Assembly (NCBI RefSeq): GCF_005239225.2
Contig: NC_133302.1
Coordinates: 12,867,991 to 12,931,990 of the forward strand
DNA: 64,000 nt
Direction of reading: 5' to 3'
Origin: Populus alba
Lineage: Eukaryota > Streptophyta > Magnoliopsida > Malpighiales > Salicaceae
Position 1 is the first letter of the stretch, and each line of letters opens with the position of its first letter. The notes below the pieces were generated by a model. It did no database searches. It was not told where the DNA came from and was given only the letters and a program-made list of their open reading frames with translations. The translations under genes and the position numbers were made by a program. Below are positions 1-12,557 of the stretch, piece by piece.

Positions 1-3000
1 TCATGTTGACCCAATCCTTATAAAATATAATAACTATGCACTTCGAGAGAAATCACACCCAATGACACATCCTTGTAGAGACAGGAGACAGGAACAGCCT
101 CCTCTAGTATGCTTACCTTTTTGAACAGTTACAAACATTTATGTTTACATTTTTCAAAGGTACTCGCTATTTTTTATCATCAAAATTAAATAGAAAATTT
201 TCAATATTTAACTTATTGATCTTATTTTTTAGTTTTGACCAAATTGAATTAATGGATCCAAAACTGACATGAAAAGAATTGAGTGTTGATACAGCCTCTA
301 CATTTAGCCACGTTCTTGCCCCTCCTAGAATTTTGTTCAAAATTCACCACTAATCAAACAATTATTTGTCAACAACTAAGACTCCTCATCTGATTGGTGA
401 AGATGAGTTTTCTATTTTTGCATCATAAACCAGTACAACATTATACCCCAAAATTCAAACAAACTAATATTTAAATCAATTCATGCATGCATGCTCTTGA
501 AACAGGGTGGGGGGGGTGAGAAGCAGTATTAACTTGGGAAAGTTTATTCCCACTTGTTTATCTAAAATGATTAATTTGACAGCAAACAGTCAGACTATGG
601 GGGGCTACGAATCAGCAATCTTTTGAATTTTTCCCTGCTTTCTACCATCTCAACTGCAAGAAGCAAATGTAAATAAAAACTGAAAGCAGCTAAACTAATG
701 TCTTGGAACATTTACTCATTTCATTTCTATTTTATAACAGCTATGAACTTACATCAACAATTGCCTGCTGTTTCTAATGGGTCATCTGGGTCCCTATCCT
801 CAAAATTTTTCATTGCTGTTTACATAAGGGTTCACTATTAACAGTAGATTCTGTTCGATTAGTTGTACAGCATCAACTGACATTTTGCCAAGTTCTGTTA
901 ATAATTTGTTTAATAACAGCAAAATTTATTAAGCAAGGCCACTCTTTAAACATAATTGTAACCTAATACACAGATGAAAATTAAATTCTCTTCATTGAAT
1001 TCAAAGACACGGGAGAAACAAAGAGAATTATATAATGAAGAGAATAGAGATTGTAAAGACTTTTATTTTATTTGATGGGGAAAAAAAAAACCCTTAATGA
1101 TCTTTCCTCTTTCATTTTTTCTCCATCCAACCAAAAACAGGTAAATTCATAGGGATCTGGACGGCAAAACATATGCAGATAGATCTACACATGTATGCTC
1201 CTATTGGTTGCCTCTCTAAAAAAAATAAGAAGAAAACACAGCATTTCCCACTCTCACTAGTCCAGCTTAATGAATGCAATGTCTGTCAGACATTCTCATT
1301 CTTCTGAGGCAATTTTGATTCAGCTCAAGACACCAAATTTGATATAGTTAACTCAACAATAATTTCCTCCAGGCCGGTTTGGAGGAAACTTCATCCTATC
1401 CATAGGTGTCATGTTACCATGTATCAAGCATCATTAATTGTGTTTTTAAATGAATCTTTTCTCTAACCAATTTTTTATTGCTTGATAGATCTTTTATTTC
1501 CATCCTAAGTCTATGATTTTTTCTCACGCAAGCTTTCTCCAACCCGGGTAGGGAAAAAATTATTGTCCTAGCTAACCAGTCAGCGAAAAAAGTTTCCATA
1601 TGAGAAGTGGGCTGATTATAACAATATGATTGCATTGGAAACATTTTCAGAGATGACCTTGGACAAACACATTAACATCACACAGTGAAAAAACCCAAAA
1701 CTACCACTTTTTCACATGAGCTTTAAGAATTATGTCAACATCAAATACTAAGAACTCGCATATGCATGTTGTCATCCCTGCCCCCAACTGCTAAGAATCC
1801 CTAAACTTAAACCAATTTTAAGAGTCCTGTTTTAATGCAAAAGAAATCAATTTGAACATCAAAAATATATACACACATGTTACAAGTGCAAAACATGGAA
1901 GCTCAGGATTCCATGTTATTATTCTGTCCTTCCTTCCAGTGGTACTGTTACTTTGCTGCCATTGCTGAAATTGGCACAAACAACACTGATTCTTCTATTG
2001 AATCAGTCCTTGTCAGGTCTATGTGTGTTAATACTTGCTCCAACATGCCTTTTTATAATGATATACATCTCGACCCATGTATGTATACGTAGATGGTTGT
2101 ATGGTATAATATGATGGAGTTGACACACTGGGTTATATTGAAGCTATGGTATGAGAAACACATAGTAGCATTATTTTAAGCAGGTTGACAGTTGTTGGGA
2201 TAGATTGAGAATGTTTAGAGGGTGTTAAACAAAAAATAAAAGTACAAATAGGAGGCTAAGACAGAAAAACAACAAGCTGGGGCCTCTAAACAGAGCTATC
2301 TATTTCTACAATAGACACACACATAAACAAACAGAGCTGCTCTCACTCTCCCTCCCTCCCTCCCTCTCTCTCTCTACATGTGTTTATTTCCCCTCAATCC
2401 TCAATGCCTTCTACAATTCCCATTTCCGAAAAAGAATTGAAAATCACATTTCAATTGCAAACAATTAAGAATTTTTAAAATTTTGAAAAGTAAATATATG
2501 TTTATATTAAAAACACACAAAAATTAAGAGATAATGCGAAAATACTCAACCATATCTCCATGGTTGTTAAACTTGCATTTTGACATGTACAGTTTAACAA
2601 GGTTCTAGAAATGATAAAACTTGTCGCCATGCTCATAAAACTGAGTCAGCCAGGAACTGAAGCAAAATCAGTATTTAAAAAGTTGGAATTGTTAAAATCA
2701 CTAATAGAATTGCAATGATAACAAGTCTACATTTTGTCAGTCTTTAGTATCTTATAAATGAATAAAGTAATTATTCATTTTAATTGGTGACATTTGGCTT
2801 CTTTTGGAGGACTTGAGTCATTAGGGATGACATTGCAATGAGCACCACCAATTGATTTTAAAACAACAAAAAAATGAATTTATCAATAAGATTTCAAGTT
2901 TTACTTTTTTTTTTCTTTCTAAATCAAAATTTTATTAAATAGTTATTATATCATCAAAATCTAAAAGGAAAATTTGATGCAGACCCCAAAATAATAAATA

Positions 3001-4023
3001 AATAAATATGCAAAGTTATGCATTCACCATGGAAATAAGTCCACAAAAAGTTGTCTACATGCAACCAAAAATACCAGCAAAGACCAACATAATTGCTTTG
3101 GCATTTACATAGATAAGACCGACTGTTTCTATAAGGTTTTTCTTTCTTCAACCTTTTCCTTTTTTAAGTGGTTTGCTTGTTCCTGCATTCAAATTGGAAA
3201 TCCTAGATTCTAAGAAAAACGGACCAACTTATAAAGAATTTTCTCCATTGTCAATATAAAATTAAGAAATTAGAAATGTTCTATTTTTTCTTTGAGTAAC
3301 ATGTTACATCTGAACATGATATTCTTGTTTTTAATAATCCACTTAAAAAAGCCCACTCAAAAATAGCCTTATTTTTTCACAATTTAGCAGGCCTAAGTAT
3401 GGTTAGATAAGTCAATTTAGGTTGTGTGTTACTTTTCAGAAAATAGTTTTTTATGGTTTTTGTCTCTTGTTTTCTTATTTATTCTAAAGAGATTTTTCCA
3501 TAGAAAAATAAGGAAACATGTTTATTAAATACATGTTTTTTTCAAAATAGAAAACAAGTGCCTTATTTGGCTTAAATTAAAAATATGAAAAGGAATGAAC
3601 ACATAACATTAGGTTAACCAAACAAGGCTCTTATTTTTATTGTGGCTAATTTGGAAAACAACTATTTTTGTGTTTTCCAATTTTATGAAAAAGTGGAGAA
3701 TTAGAAAACAAAATGTTTCTAAGAAATCAATTTTCATTTTCAGTCAGTAGACACATTTTCTTTAGTTTTCTATTTCTGAGAAAAAAAATTCTGCAAAACT
3801 GAAAAAATTTTCACAAGTAAACACAACTTTAATATCTTTAGAATGTTAGTTAGTTTACCAAAGTCAAGTGAAAGTAAAAGAACAAAAGAATTCATACACA
3901 AACAATAAGAAGTGTTTAGGCATCTCATATTTGTAGGATTATAGAGCTATTTTTTTATCTAATCAAAATCAATACATCCACACCAAATTAATTGGATATC
4001 AAAACTTGTAAGATAATAAGTAC
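1..4023. other. AT-rich non-coding stretch, left edge
   Basis: No exon-like reading frame was found on either strand. On the minus strand this interval follows a good splice donor of the TOM1-like gene, so it is either a long intron (over 4 kb) or sequence that replaced the 3' part of that gene. It holds short homopolymers, a CT-rich tract near 2340-2375 and A/T-rich repeat-like DNA around 3400-3830. I looked for GAT-domain coding sequence on the minus strand and did not see it. Confidence 0.6.
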
Positions 4024-5354
4024 CTGTAATGCATCTTGTTGAGGTGAAGAGGACAACACTGTAGCGAGAAGCTCTACGCTGTTTCTTGCCACATCAAATG
4101 CTTCCTTTGTCTGTTCAGCTGTAAAGCTTTGCAGAGGAATATCATACTCAATGTGCTGTGCAAGACTAGTATCCACTTCTGGTGCCGACACAGAACGAGG
4201 TGGGGTGAAGATAGGCACTAAACTCTCATTGTCACGACCAGGGAACCGGATACCCCTTGATTTTAAACTCTTTAGAACAAAACGAACAAGTCAAGAAACA
4301 ATAATGGTTCAAGAATTCATAAATCTGCACTAACCAAAGGACTACGTGAATTTATCTTCTATAGAAACACTGCAAAACAAAGCACCTGCATAATTTTCAT
4401 CTGTGATCCATAAGACAATTTATTTCCACAAATATTCAAAGCAAACAAATGCTCTGCCAAATTAAATATGGAACAGTTCATTTAACTTCTATGGGTGAAT
4501 TTTAGCATATTTACCCAGTCAACTTATTTTGATTTTGTGACTCCCTCCCTTTCAACCAAGATTGTTAGGGCTAAGAATCATATTTCATCAAGCAGACAAC
4601 TCTCTATGATATACTCTATAAAAAGGCTGACAGCCAAATAAAACCAACATCCAATATATCAATCCAAGTAATAGGAACTAATAGGAGATTGGGGAGGGGG
4701 GGGAGCTGAACTTGAGACAACTATTAACATTAAATAATATTTTGTTGCTAGCAAGCCAAAAGACAATTGAGAATAGAACATTCCTTTTCTTTACCAAACA
4801 TTCAAAAAGTGAAATCACTAAGAAACAAAAAGTACCTTGTATGTTTCTTCAAAAACAGGTAAATAGCGCAGTTCACTGGTTGACTCTCCCCATGCTTCAA
4901 TGAGCAATAGAGCTTTATTCCTATTATTGACGACAGTCTGAGGATCATCAATCAACTTTACCATTTCATCAAGAACCCTCTCAGCCGCCACCTCTGAGAA
5001 AGCCTTCTCACAATTCTTAGCACATGTTTCAAGTAACACTAAGGCTAAATACTGTACCCTAGCATTTTTTATCATGATCCTCTTCTTTATGCCACGAATC
5101 AATTCAACACTACTAACTTTTTCATGATCGATCATGTCACAGATATCAAGATTCATGGCCCAATCAGGCTCATCAAGCGTCTCTGCAGTGGCATCCTCGA
5201 CAAGTTTATCGGCTTGGTTAGGACCTTGTAATAGCTCCTTCACCTTGAAGCTCATTGAGCTCATGCCTGCACTCATCTTTCGACCCACCTCGGCACCTCC
5301 AATCTTGAGGCGTTCGCCAAAAGCACTGACCTTCTCCATCAAATTGTCACTCAT
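4024..5354 (-). CDS. TOM1-like (TOL) protein, VHS-domain N-terminal part; 3' exons not in window
   Basis: This encodes the N-terminal part of a plant TOM1-like protein, an ESCRT-0-like adaptor that binds ubiquitinated membrane cargo at the plasma membrane and endosomes and sorts it for vacuolar degradation. Coding exon 1 (5354 to 4836) gives 173 residues starting MSDNLMEKVSAFGERLK; residues about 52-160 are the VHS domain (DWAMNLDICDMI, then NRNKALLLIEAWGE). Exon 2 (4269 to 4024) gives 82 residues including RGIRFPGRDNESL and a serine-rich segment ending SSPQQDALQ. Borders are CAAG/GTACTT, CTAAAG/AGTTTA and ACAG/GTACTT. I chose the ATG at 5354 because the upstream frame has only TTG. A 5'UTR intron spans 5403-5905, and the first UTR exon runs from 5906 to about 6000. 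The GAT domain and the tail are absent from the window. Family assignment is strong; the paralogue is not determined. Confidence 0.88.
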
Positions 5355-5402
5355 CTTCGCAGCCTTTTCCAAACCCTAAGATCAAGTCTTCAAATTGTTG
5401 TC

Positions 5403-5905
5403 CTGAAAGCCCAATAACCGACATAAACCAGAACAAAACCACGATACATCAAGTAGCAGAGAGCAAAAGGGAAAACAAAAGCGAGTTTTTCACCTTTTGA
5501 AGTAACACGAAACAGAAAAGTATTCAAAATTTGACTTCTTTCTTTGCCTTATATTTTTCCGCTTGAGAGAATCATCTAATTAGAGAATATTAGGAGAGAG
5601 AGGACGACAGATTTGTTTGGGTGGCAGTTCTCTTCTCTGGGGGGGGGGGGGGAGTAGAGTCAACTCAACTATCTTTCAAAGTTTGATCAAAATTCAAGCT
5701 TTCTCAATTTTCTCTGAAACCAAACAAATATAGAAGACTGAGAAATCCAAAAAAAAAAACCCTCAAAATTCTGTTACTTTAATTTGATGAGCTGAGCATA
5801 TACAAGAACTCAGACATGATCAGATCAAATTAAAGACCACAATCTGAAAGATAAACCTAACCTATTTTATTATTCCCATTTAAGAAAAATAAAAGGATAG
5901 ATTAC
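5403..5905 (-). other. 5'UTR intron of the TOM1-like gene
   Basis: On the minus strand a donor GCTAAG/GTAATC (5906/5905) and an acceptor CTTTCAG/GACAAC (5403/5402) frame a 503-bp intron just upstream of the start codon. It contains a run of 14 G on the plus strand at 5639-5652. An intron in this position is common in plant housekeeping genes. Its use here is inferred from splice signals only. Confidence 0.6.
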
Positions 5906-5913
5906 CTTAGCAG

Positions 5914-5938
5914 TTTGTTGTTGTTGTTGTTGTTGTTG
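5914..5938 (-). repeat. CAA trinucleotide microsatellite in the 5'UTR
   Basis: The plus strand reads (TTG) repeated about eight times. On the minus strand this is a CAA tract in the first untranslated exon of the TOM1-like gene, close to the inferred splice donor. CAA tracts are unstructured leaders; any regulatory effect is speculative. Confidence 0.7.
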
Positions 5939-6005
5939 AGTCTGTTTCTGTAAAGACTTGACGATGATGATCTTTCGAAGGACCTTCTGTTTGTTTCAGT
6001 CTGTG

Positions 6006-6499
6006 TTAACGTGCAAAGAAAATTAACATAATAATATTTCAGTTATTTTAAGGTATTTTAAGGTATTTTTCGTTTACTTCTCCCACTGCTTAGATTGTTT
6101 TTTTTTTTTTTTTTTCCTTCTGCTTATAAGGGAATTTATACCCTACAGCGGCCCACATTACTTTTTCAAGGAACTTCACCGGAGGCCGTCCTCCTTTTCA
6201 TTTTTCTTTCTTTCAAAATCGATGACCTCTATTCAAATCTTCTTTATATTCAATTCTAATGAAAATGAAAATGTAGGAAAATTTTATATCTTTACACCTA
6301 AAATAAAAAAATACATTCAGTCATACAAATCAATAATTATTCATGACAAAAATAGAAAATTAAATTGAAATCAATGGAATTAACTTAAATAAAAAAATTC
6401 TTGATTAGTTAAAGAGTTAAAAGACAATAAATCAATCAATTAAGTAATTAAAAATACTAATAGACAAAAGAAAGAGCAATTAATCAACAAGGTTTAAAC
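6006..6499. promoter_or_regulatory. Upstream region of the TOM1-like gene
   Basis: About 490 bp between the inferred UTR exon of the TOM1-like gene and the hAT element. It has T-runs near 6098-6115 and A/T-rich sequence. It should contain the minus-strand promoter, but I see no distinctive element that I can name. Confidence 0.3.
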
Positions 6500-7364
6500 T
6501 AGGAATGTTTAAAAAAATTGACTAACCGATTACACCAAAAAAACCAAGAAAAAATTAACCCAAAAAATCAAACCGATAAAAAAAACCGAATAAACCAATT
6601 AAAAAATAAAAAATCATCCGATCCAGTTCGGTTTCAGTTTAAAAAAGCTTAAATTGATTAAACCGGACAAAACCAAACCGATTTAATTAAATCTAATTAA
6701 CTTAAAAAAAAAGTATAAAAAGAATCATCACTAACCCTAAATCACTTTCCTCCTTTCCAGCCGCCACCCCCCACCCTTTCCCCCTTTCTAGCCCTTCCCT
6801 TTTTCCCTTTCCCAACCCCCCTGCTCATGCAGAAAGTCTGGGTTGTATGATAAGAATAAAACAAAGAAGAGGATATAGGAAGCGAGTGAACAATGGTCTA
6901 TGCCAGACAATTAAGTCTAAAGAGCAAAAATCAATACTAATCCAAGTTGTTGGTTGCTTTTCTTATTGTTCTTATACCTTAAAGGCTCCTTTATGCCTGC
7001 TAGTTGCTTTTTTAAAATTTTTAAGTGATTGCTGTGATTAATAACTCAATGATTAATATTTGACATCAAATTTTTCTTTGATTTAACTCAGTGTCATGAT
7101 GAAGATTAATTTATCTAAATACCATCTCTTGCCCACATCTGACTTCATTATTTCTATAATTAAGGAATCTCATTCCAGCACTCACGAAGGCCTCCACAAA
7201 TCTTCATTGGTTTTCTAGTTTTTTTGGTTTTTTATGCTAAAAAACCGACTTGAACTGAACAAAACCAGTTCGGTTTGATTCGATTCTCGGTTCAGTCCGG
7301 TTTTTTCTGGTTCAGTTGAATTTTTGGGTTAAAATCATATCAAACCGGACTGTGAACACCCTTA
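6500..7364 (-). mobile_element. Non-autonomous hAT-type element, 865 bp, with 8-bp target duplication
   Basis: The element is flanked by identical GTTTAAAC copies at 6492-6499 and 7365-7372. The ends are TAGGAATGTTT (left) and GAACACCCTTA (right), the reverse complement of TAAGGGTGTTC, so they are imperfect inverted termini of the TAGGGGTG type. Both subterminal zones are full of AACCGAACCGG/CCGGTTCGGTT-like motifs. It has no credible transposase reading frame. The 8-bp duplication and the TAGGGGTG-like ends indicate the hAT superfamily. It belongs to the same family as the copy at 14822-15756 but lies in the opposite orientation, judged from the order of the TTTATTCGGTTTT-type motifs. Confidence 0.85.
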
Positions 7365-7372
7365 GTTTAAAC

Positions 7373-7849
7373 ACACGTGGATAACTAAAAATATAATTCT
7401 ATTTAGAGCAATAATTCTCAATAAAATAATCAATCAGAAGTCATAAACCAACTTAGAATTCATATGAATATCAATAAAAAAAGAGTTTAGTTTGTATTTA
7501 AGATTTGATAAACATATGTATCTAATAACGATTTTTGTATACTATTAGAATAACACATGTGATTAGGATTTGAACTCTATGACAATATAAATAGGTTCGT
7601 ATACTATTGTAACAATGATCAACCCTGCAAATATTAAATTATATAATTCAATTTATTTATCTTTTTTCTTATAAGGTTTTTTTTTTGCTTTTATTATAGT
7701 TTTCATTTATCATTCTAGTACATTTAAATTCCTGCAATTTATTTCATTATACTCATGTTATTTCTACACAATAATGCTTTTGAGAAATAACATCTCTATC
7801 ATAGGTATCCTATGTAAAATTAATTAACAACATATATATTGGCATGTCT
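7373..7849. other. AT-rich spacer
   Basis: Nothing recognisable was found between the hAT element and the fold-back element. It is A/T-rich with no meaningful reading frame. Confidence 0.5.
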
Positions 7850-8587
7850 AGCTAGACAAGATTCAATATACATTCTAGTTAATAAACATATCTTCAAAAA
7901 AAAAAAAAATTATCCATGCAATATTGAATGAATAGTCAAAGTGAGCAATTAAGAGAGGTCGACTTTTTAGCTATGAAAAGTCTAATAAACCACCAACTCC
8001 TCATGTTTTAGAAAGTGAACTAGTATTAAAGGTGTTTAAAGTTGGGTCTTTATCATTTAATCCACCATTATAACACATAATTACATTTATATACACTTTT
8101 AATATTCATATATTATCCCTTATGTTTTCATCGATTCCAATAAGGTCATCTCCATTAATTATAAATGGGCATGTTGGTGTATTGCCTTGTAAGAATATTT
8201 GGATATTAATGGTGATGACCTTATTGGAATCGATGAAAACATAAAGGATAATATTTGGATATTAAAAGTCTATATAAATATAATTTTGTGTTATAATTGT
8301 GGATTAAATGATGAAGACTCATCTTTAAGCATCTTTAGACTGTGTTTGTTTTCTGGAAAATAGTTTTCGGGAAATCACTTTCCAAACTTTCCTGTGTTTG
8401 TTTGTCATTAGAAAAGTTAGTTAACGAAAAAAACTTTCTAATCAAAGAAAAATTTGGCTTGATTTCCAATAAAGTGTTTTCCTTTTATTTTGGGCGGAAA
8501 ACACTTTTCGAAAGTTGTGAAAAGTTTAGAAATGTCATATTATTTGCTGATTATATCAAATTTAATCCTCAAACTTTTTGATTGCTA

Positions 8588-8618
<31 letters not shown>

Positions 8619-9345
8619 TTGAATATTTTTTTTTCAATTTCATCCCTTAGAATTTAATTTTTATATTAACTTTGGTCCTCATTTTTATAATTGCTATTTG
8701 ATTTTCCCTTATCATTTTTAATTAAAGTTTTTTATCTATCAAATTTGGTTCTCATTCTTTTGATGGTTACTTATTTTATTTGAAATAATTTATGAAATGT
8801 TAATTATTATTATTTTAATTCTTCATCTTTCAATTTTTTTATTTTTTAGATTTGATCTCTATTATTTTGATTATTATTTATTTTATTTGAGATAATTTAT
8901 GAAATTATATATTTTTTTTCAATTTTCAACCTTTTAATTTGTAAGATTTGTTTCTCGTTATTTTAATAAATTTGAGAAAAATAAAATATTAATAAGTTAT
9001 TTTCCAGCTCATTTTTCATTACATAACCAAACACTGGAAAATATTTTTCAACTTATTTTCCATTACACTACCAAACATCGAAAAATACTTTTCCGGAATT
9101 CATTTTTCTCTAAATTCACTTTTTAAAATAAAACTATTTTCCAGCAAACAAATGGGACCCTAACACTGGTTGACTTTCTAGAACATGAGGAGTTGGTGGA
9201 TTATCAGACTTTTCATAGCTAAGAAGTCGACCTCTCTTAATTGCTCACACTAACTATTCATTCAATGCTCTATGGATGAACTTTTTTTTGTTTGTTTTTG
9301 TTTTTGGATGTATATTTAGTAACTTGAATGTATAATGACTATATA
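7850..9345. mobile_element. Long fold-back (inverted-repeat) element, interrupted
   Basis: The left arm (about 7912-8165) reappears inverted on the right. It matches first at about 8200-8337 (TGGATTAAATGATGAAGAC) and then, after an interruption, at 9161-9280 (ACATGAGGAGTTGGTGGATT, then GTCGACCTCTCTTAATTGCT). Weaker pairing reaches outward to about 7850 and 9345. The innermost arms, around ATCGATTCCAATAAGGTCAT, leave a loop of only some 35-40 bp, so the original was a nearly perfect palindrome of about 0.6 kb. No coding sequence is present. The outer ends and target duplication were not resolved. Whether it is a Mutator-like or another fold-back element is unknown. Confidence 0.75.
8338..9160. 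mobile_element. Transposon nested in the right arm of the fold-back element
   Basis: The right arm of the palindrome stops at CATCTTTA and resumes at TAACACTGG, while the left arm shows the unbroken sequence. The inserted 823 bp have inverted ends: GACTGTGTTTGTTTTCTGG on the left and GGGTCCCATTTGTTTGCTGG on the right (reverse complement). The subterminal sequence is rich in TTTTCCxGxAAA motifs. The flank duplication looks like TA or a degraded TTA, which would suit a Harbinger- or Tc1/Mariner-type MITE. It also contains an (AT)n tract at 8587-8610. It has no transposase gene, so it is non-autonomous. The superfamily is uncertain. Confidence 0.7.
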
Positions 9346-9677
9346 TTGCATCGTATAATGTCACATCCAAGTACAAAAACAATTTAGTCAACTATCCATG
9401 GTTGCTCTTGAAAGAGCATTTTATTATCAATTTATAAATCTTTTTACTGCTAATATGAGGTCTTTTTAGATAAAAATAAAAGGAGCAACAAACACAACTT
9501 ATCAAAGCAACATTATGGTAGTCAATTGAACCATCATATGTAATTAGTTGAATCGGATACAAAATAAGTTATGTTATAATAGTGTTTGAAATGGATAAGC
9601 TTATACATTTACATGGCATATCATAGGAAGTTCTAAAATCACAAGCACTCTATAACATCCCAAGAAATTCTAAGATT
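9346..9677. other. Spacer between fold-back element and solo LTR
   Basis: About 330 bp of A/T-rich sequence with no gene or named element seen. Confidence 0.5.
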
Positions 9678-9682
9678 ACAAG

Positions 9683-11821
9683 TGTCACGACCCGAATCCC
9701 GGATCCATGACCGGCACATAGGCAAGGTTCCCCTCCAAGGTTCCAAACCTATCCGAACCCAAACTTACATACAATCTTTTGAACAACTCAATCAGAGTTT
9801 AGCACAGCATTAACAACAAATTAATTTCATAACATAATTCGATTGTCTTAATACAAGAGTTAATATAATTTCATAGTTTTGGAGCACTAACTTGACATAA
9901 AAAGAAAGATACAAATTACAACCAAAAGCAGGTTCGGAAGGTTCAACAAAAGTAACCCGCTATCAAGCTATAAGCCTGAAAAGAATAAATAATGAGAGGG
10001 TGAGTTCAACAACTCAGTGAGTAGATAACGTTCAATACACACACACGAGGTAATATAGCAATGAGAAATATATATACAAGTATGGCTTTAGTTCTTATAC
10101 GAAGGTTTATCAAATAGGCCATAACAAGAATATCATATGGTAGAACTCGTCAGAAAATCAAAATGCAATGAGCATGAGGCTCCGTACTGTTGGATGATCA
10201 GTCCACACAGGTTGGTGTCTCCCCCGACCAACTAGGGTTCAGATACGATGTGCACAAAGACTAACACTACCCTGTTAGCATGGGTATTCTGACTGACATA
10301 CCATAGGTTTATAATCATAATCAAACAAACATATTCATATCTCAAAGCTCAACTCATGACATCAATCAAATGAGGAGCTATCAATTCAGAATTCACTTCA
10401 AAATACATACTGGTTCATATCAAGAATTCAGATTCAATAATTGATCATGCTTTATCATAACAAGGATAATAATCAATATATATTATCAAGAAGCATGATC
10501 CAATTCATATTAACAAATCAAATATTTATACTATTTCTCATGCATATGGAAAATTATCCACTCACCTGACTCAAAAGCAAATAGAAGCCAAAAGCAGACA
10601 CTGAAGAAAATCCTACTGACGTCCCGTCGGTAGAATATCAGGATTATCTGAATACAAAGGAGACATATTCAAGAACGACTCGAAAGAACATTTAACCTAT
10701 TTAATACACTTAACTAAGGGTGTATTCCGTAACCCTATATGTTTTTGAACTAACTAGTCAATTTTCTCAAAAACCCAAAGTCTAACGGTTTTCCCGAAAT
10801 CTAATCCATAATAAAAACAACTAATAAAATTGGTAATAATTCACTAAGTAACCCTTAATTATTCATCAAACTAATCTGCAAAAGCTAATATTACAGCTAG
10901 GGACTAATCTGGAATTTTTCCATATTTTTAGGGCCAAATTGTAACTTTTATCAAATGGAGGACCAAACTGAAATTTGTCATAAATCCATGAATATACTGA
11001 AATTCTGACCTTAATTAATCCTCAATTCTGTCCAGGATGTATCATTATGCTTCAGGGATCATTCTGGAATTTTACTAAATTTTTAGGGTCAAATCGTACT
11101 TTTTGTCAAATTGGAGGACTAAATTGAAAGTGTTAAAATTATCTTATCTATACAGTAATTCTGTCCATAATTCATATGTTATTCTGTTCAGAATCTTGGA
11201 ACATGCTTCAGGGACCAATTTGTAATTTTCCAAAGTTCGGGGACTAAACTGTAATTTTCGGAAATTGAGGGACCAAATTGAATTTTCGTCATCTTCAACC
11301 TCAAACCCAGAATTTCAACAGATCACCTACTGTTATCCCCTGATTTCAAACACAAATTCACAATTCAAACAAAACTATAACTCAAAATCATCACAATCTT
11401 CCATAATCAACTAAATCATCAATTAAACACAACAATCAACCCCTAACCTTCAATTTAATTCATCAATTAAACCCAAAACACAAATTCTCAAAACCCTAAC
11501 ATTCATCAAAACTGAAATTAAAGTTGAATTAACATATTATACATATTAAACAACCTAAATCTTACCTTTTTCACTTATTTCCTCTAAATCTCTTCCTTTT
11601 TCCCTTCTTTTCTCTTCTTCTTCTTTCTCTCTTCTCTCTCACGGTTCTGCTCTCTAATTTCAGATCACTTTCCCTTTTCTTTTCTTTTTTTTTTTACTTC
11701 CTATTTATATTTATCAACTATTGGTCAATTACCACACTACCCTTCAATCATTTATACCCTCTCTTTAAGCCTCCAAGGGCTTTGTTGTAATATCCTATCT
11801 TATAAATTTCAAAACATTACA
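9683..11821. mobile_element. Solo LTR, 2139 bp, with 5-bp target duplication
   Basis: The segment begins TGTCACGACCC and ends ACATTACA, the TG...CA borders of a long terminal repeat, and is flanked by identical ACAAG copies at 9678-9682 and 11822-11826. No internal protein domain (gag, protease, reverse transcriptase or integrase) lies inside and no second LTR is adjacent, so this is a solo LTR left by recombination between two LTRs. TGTCACGACCC starts are common among plant Ty3/gypsy LTRs, which is why I favour gypsy. A pyrimidine-rich tract lies at about 11575-11640, near the 3' end. Confidence 0.85.
10890..11300. repeat. Three diverged tandem repeats of about 160 bp inside the solo LTR
   Basis: The phrase GGGA(C/T)-(C/A)-AAT..GGAATTTT, followed by GGAGGACxAAxxTGAAA, occurs three times, starting near 10895, 11051 and 11211. 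The intervals between CTTCAGGGA copies are about 156-160 bp. The copies differ by many substitutions, so the array is old or is a family feature of this LTR. Confidence 0.65.
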
Positions 11822-11826
11822 ACAAG

Positions 11827-12522
11827 CACTTTAGTAAGGGTTTTTGAATAATCATGCATTTTAAAAAAAAGAGTATTTCCTAGCATAACAACAATTAGAA
11901 CCCAACCTAAGAGTGATGACCCTAATAGCTTCTCAGTCATATGAACAACTACATCTTACTCACAGTCTTTGATCAATTTTATCCATTTTTCTGTTGTTGT
12001 ATATTTAGCTCTTTATGTGACATTATATTTTTCAAACTCTTATAATTTTTAAAAATTTAAACTTGAGAGTCATATAAGTAGTGCCTCTAAACTCTTAAAA
12101 CAAACACTATAATGGCAAACTCTAAGTAATAAAGAAGGATAATTAACCTCATGAAGTTTCAATTGCCTTGAAGCATAGGTAATCACCCTTTCATACTGCA
12201 TCGAAAGACAACCTAGCCTCTTCTTTGATACATCCTTATAAACAATAAACCCTTTTAATTATGAGGGAATTATCAATAAAAAGCAGTTGTTAGTCTTCCT
12301 TTTGGTTCCCAAAAGCATTCTCTTGTCCATTCCCACCTTACTTCTTCTTATGTCAACTAAGTCAAAGGGGTTTTTGCTATTATTAAAAATCCCTCAATAA
12401 ACTCCCATAACAACTTGAAAATCCAAGAAAACTTTGAATCTCTATCATATTTATAGGCCTCTCCTAAAAAGGTTATTTTTTTTAACCAAAATTTATACCT
12501 CTTCAATTTGGATCTAACTTCT

Positions 12523-12557
<35 letters not shown>

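Noticed and set aside
5134..5379. 81-codon plus-strand frame
   Set aside because: Antisense shadow of the VHS exon of the TOM1-like gene.
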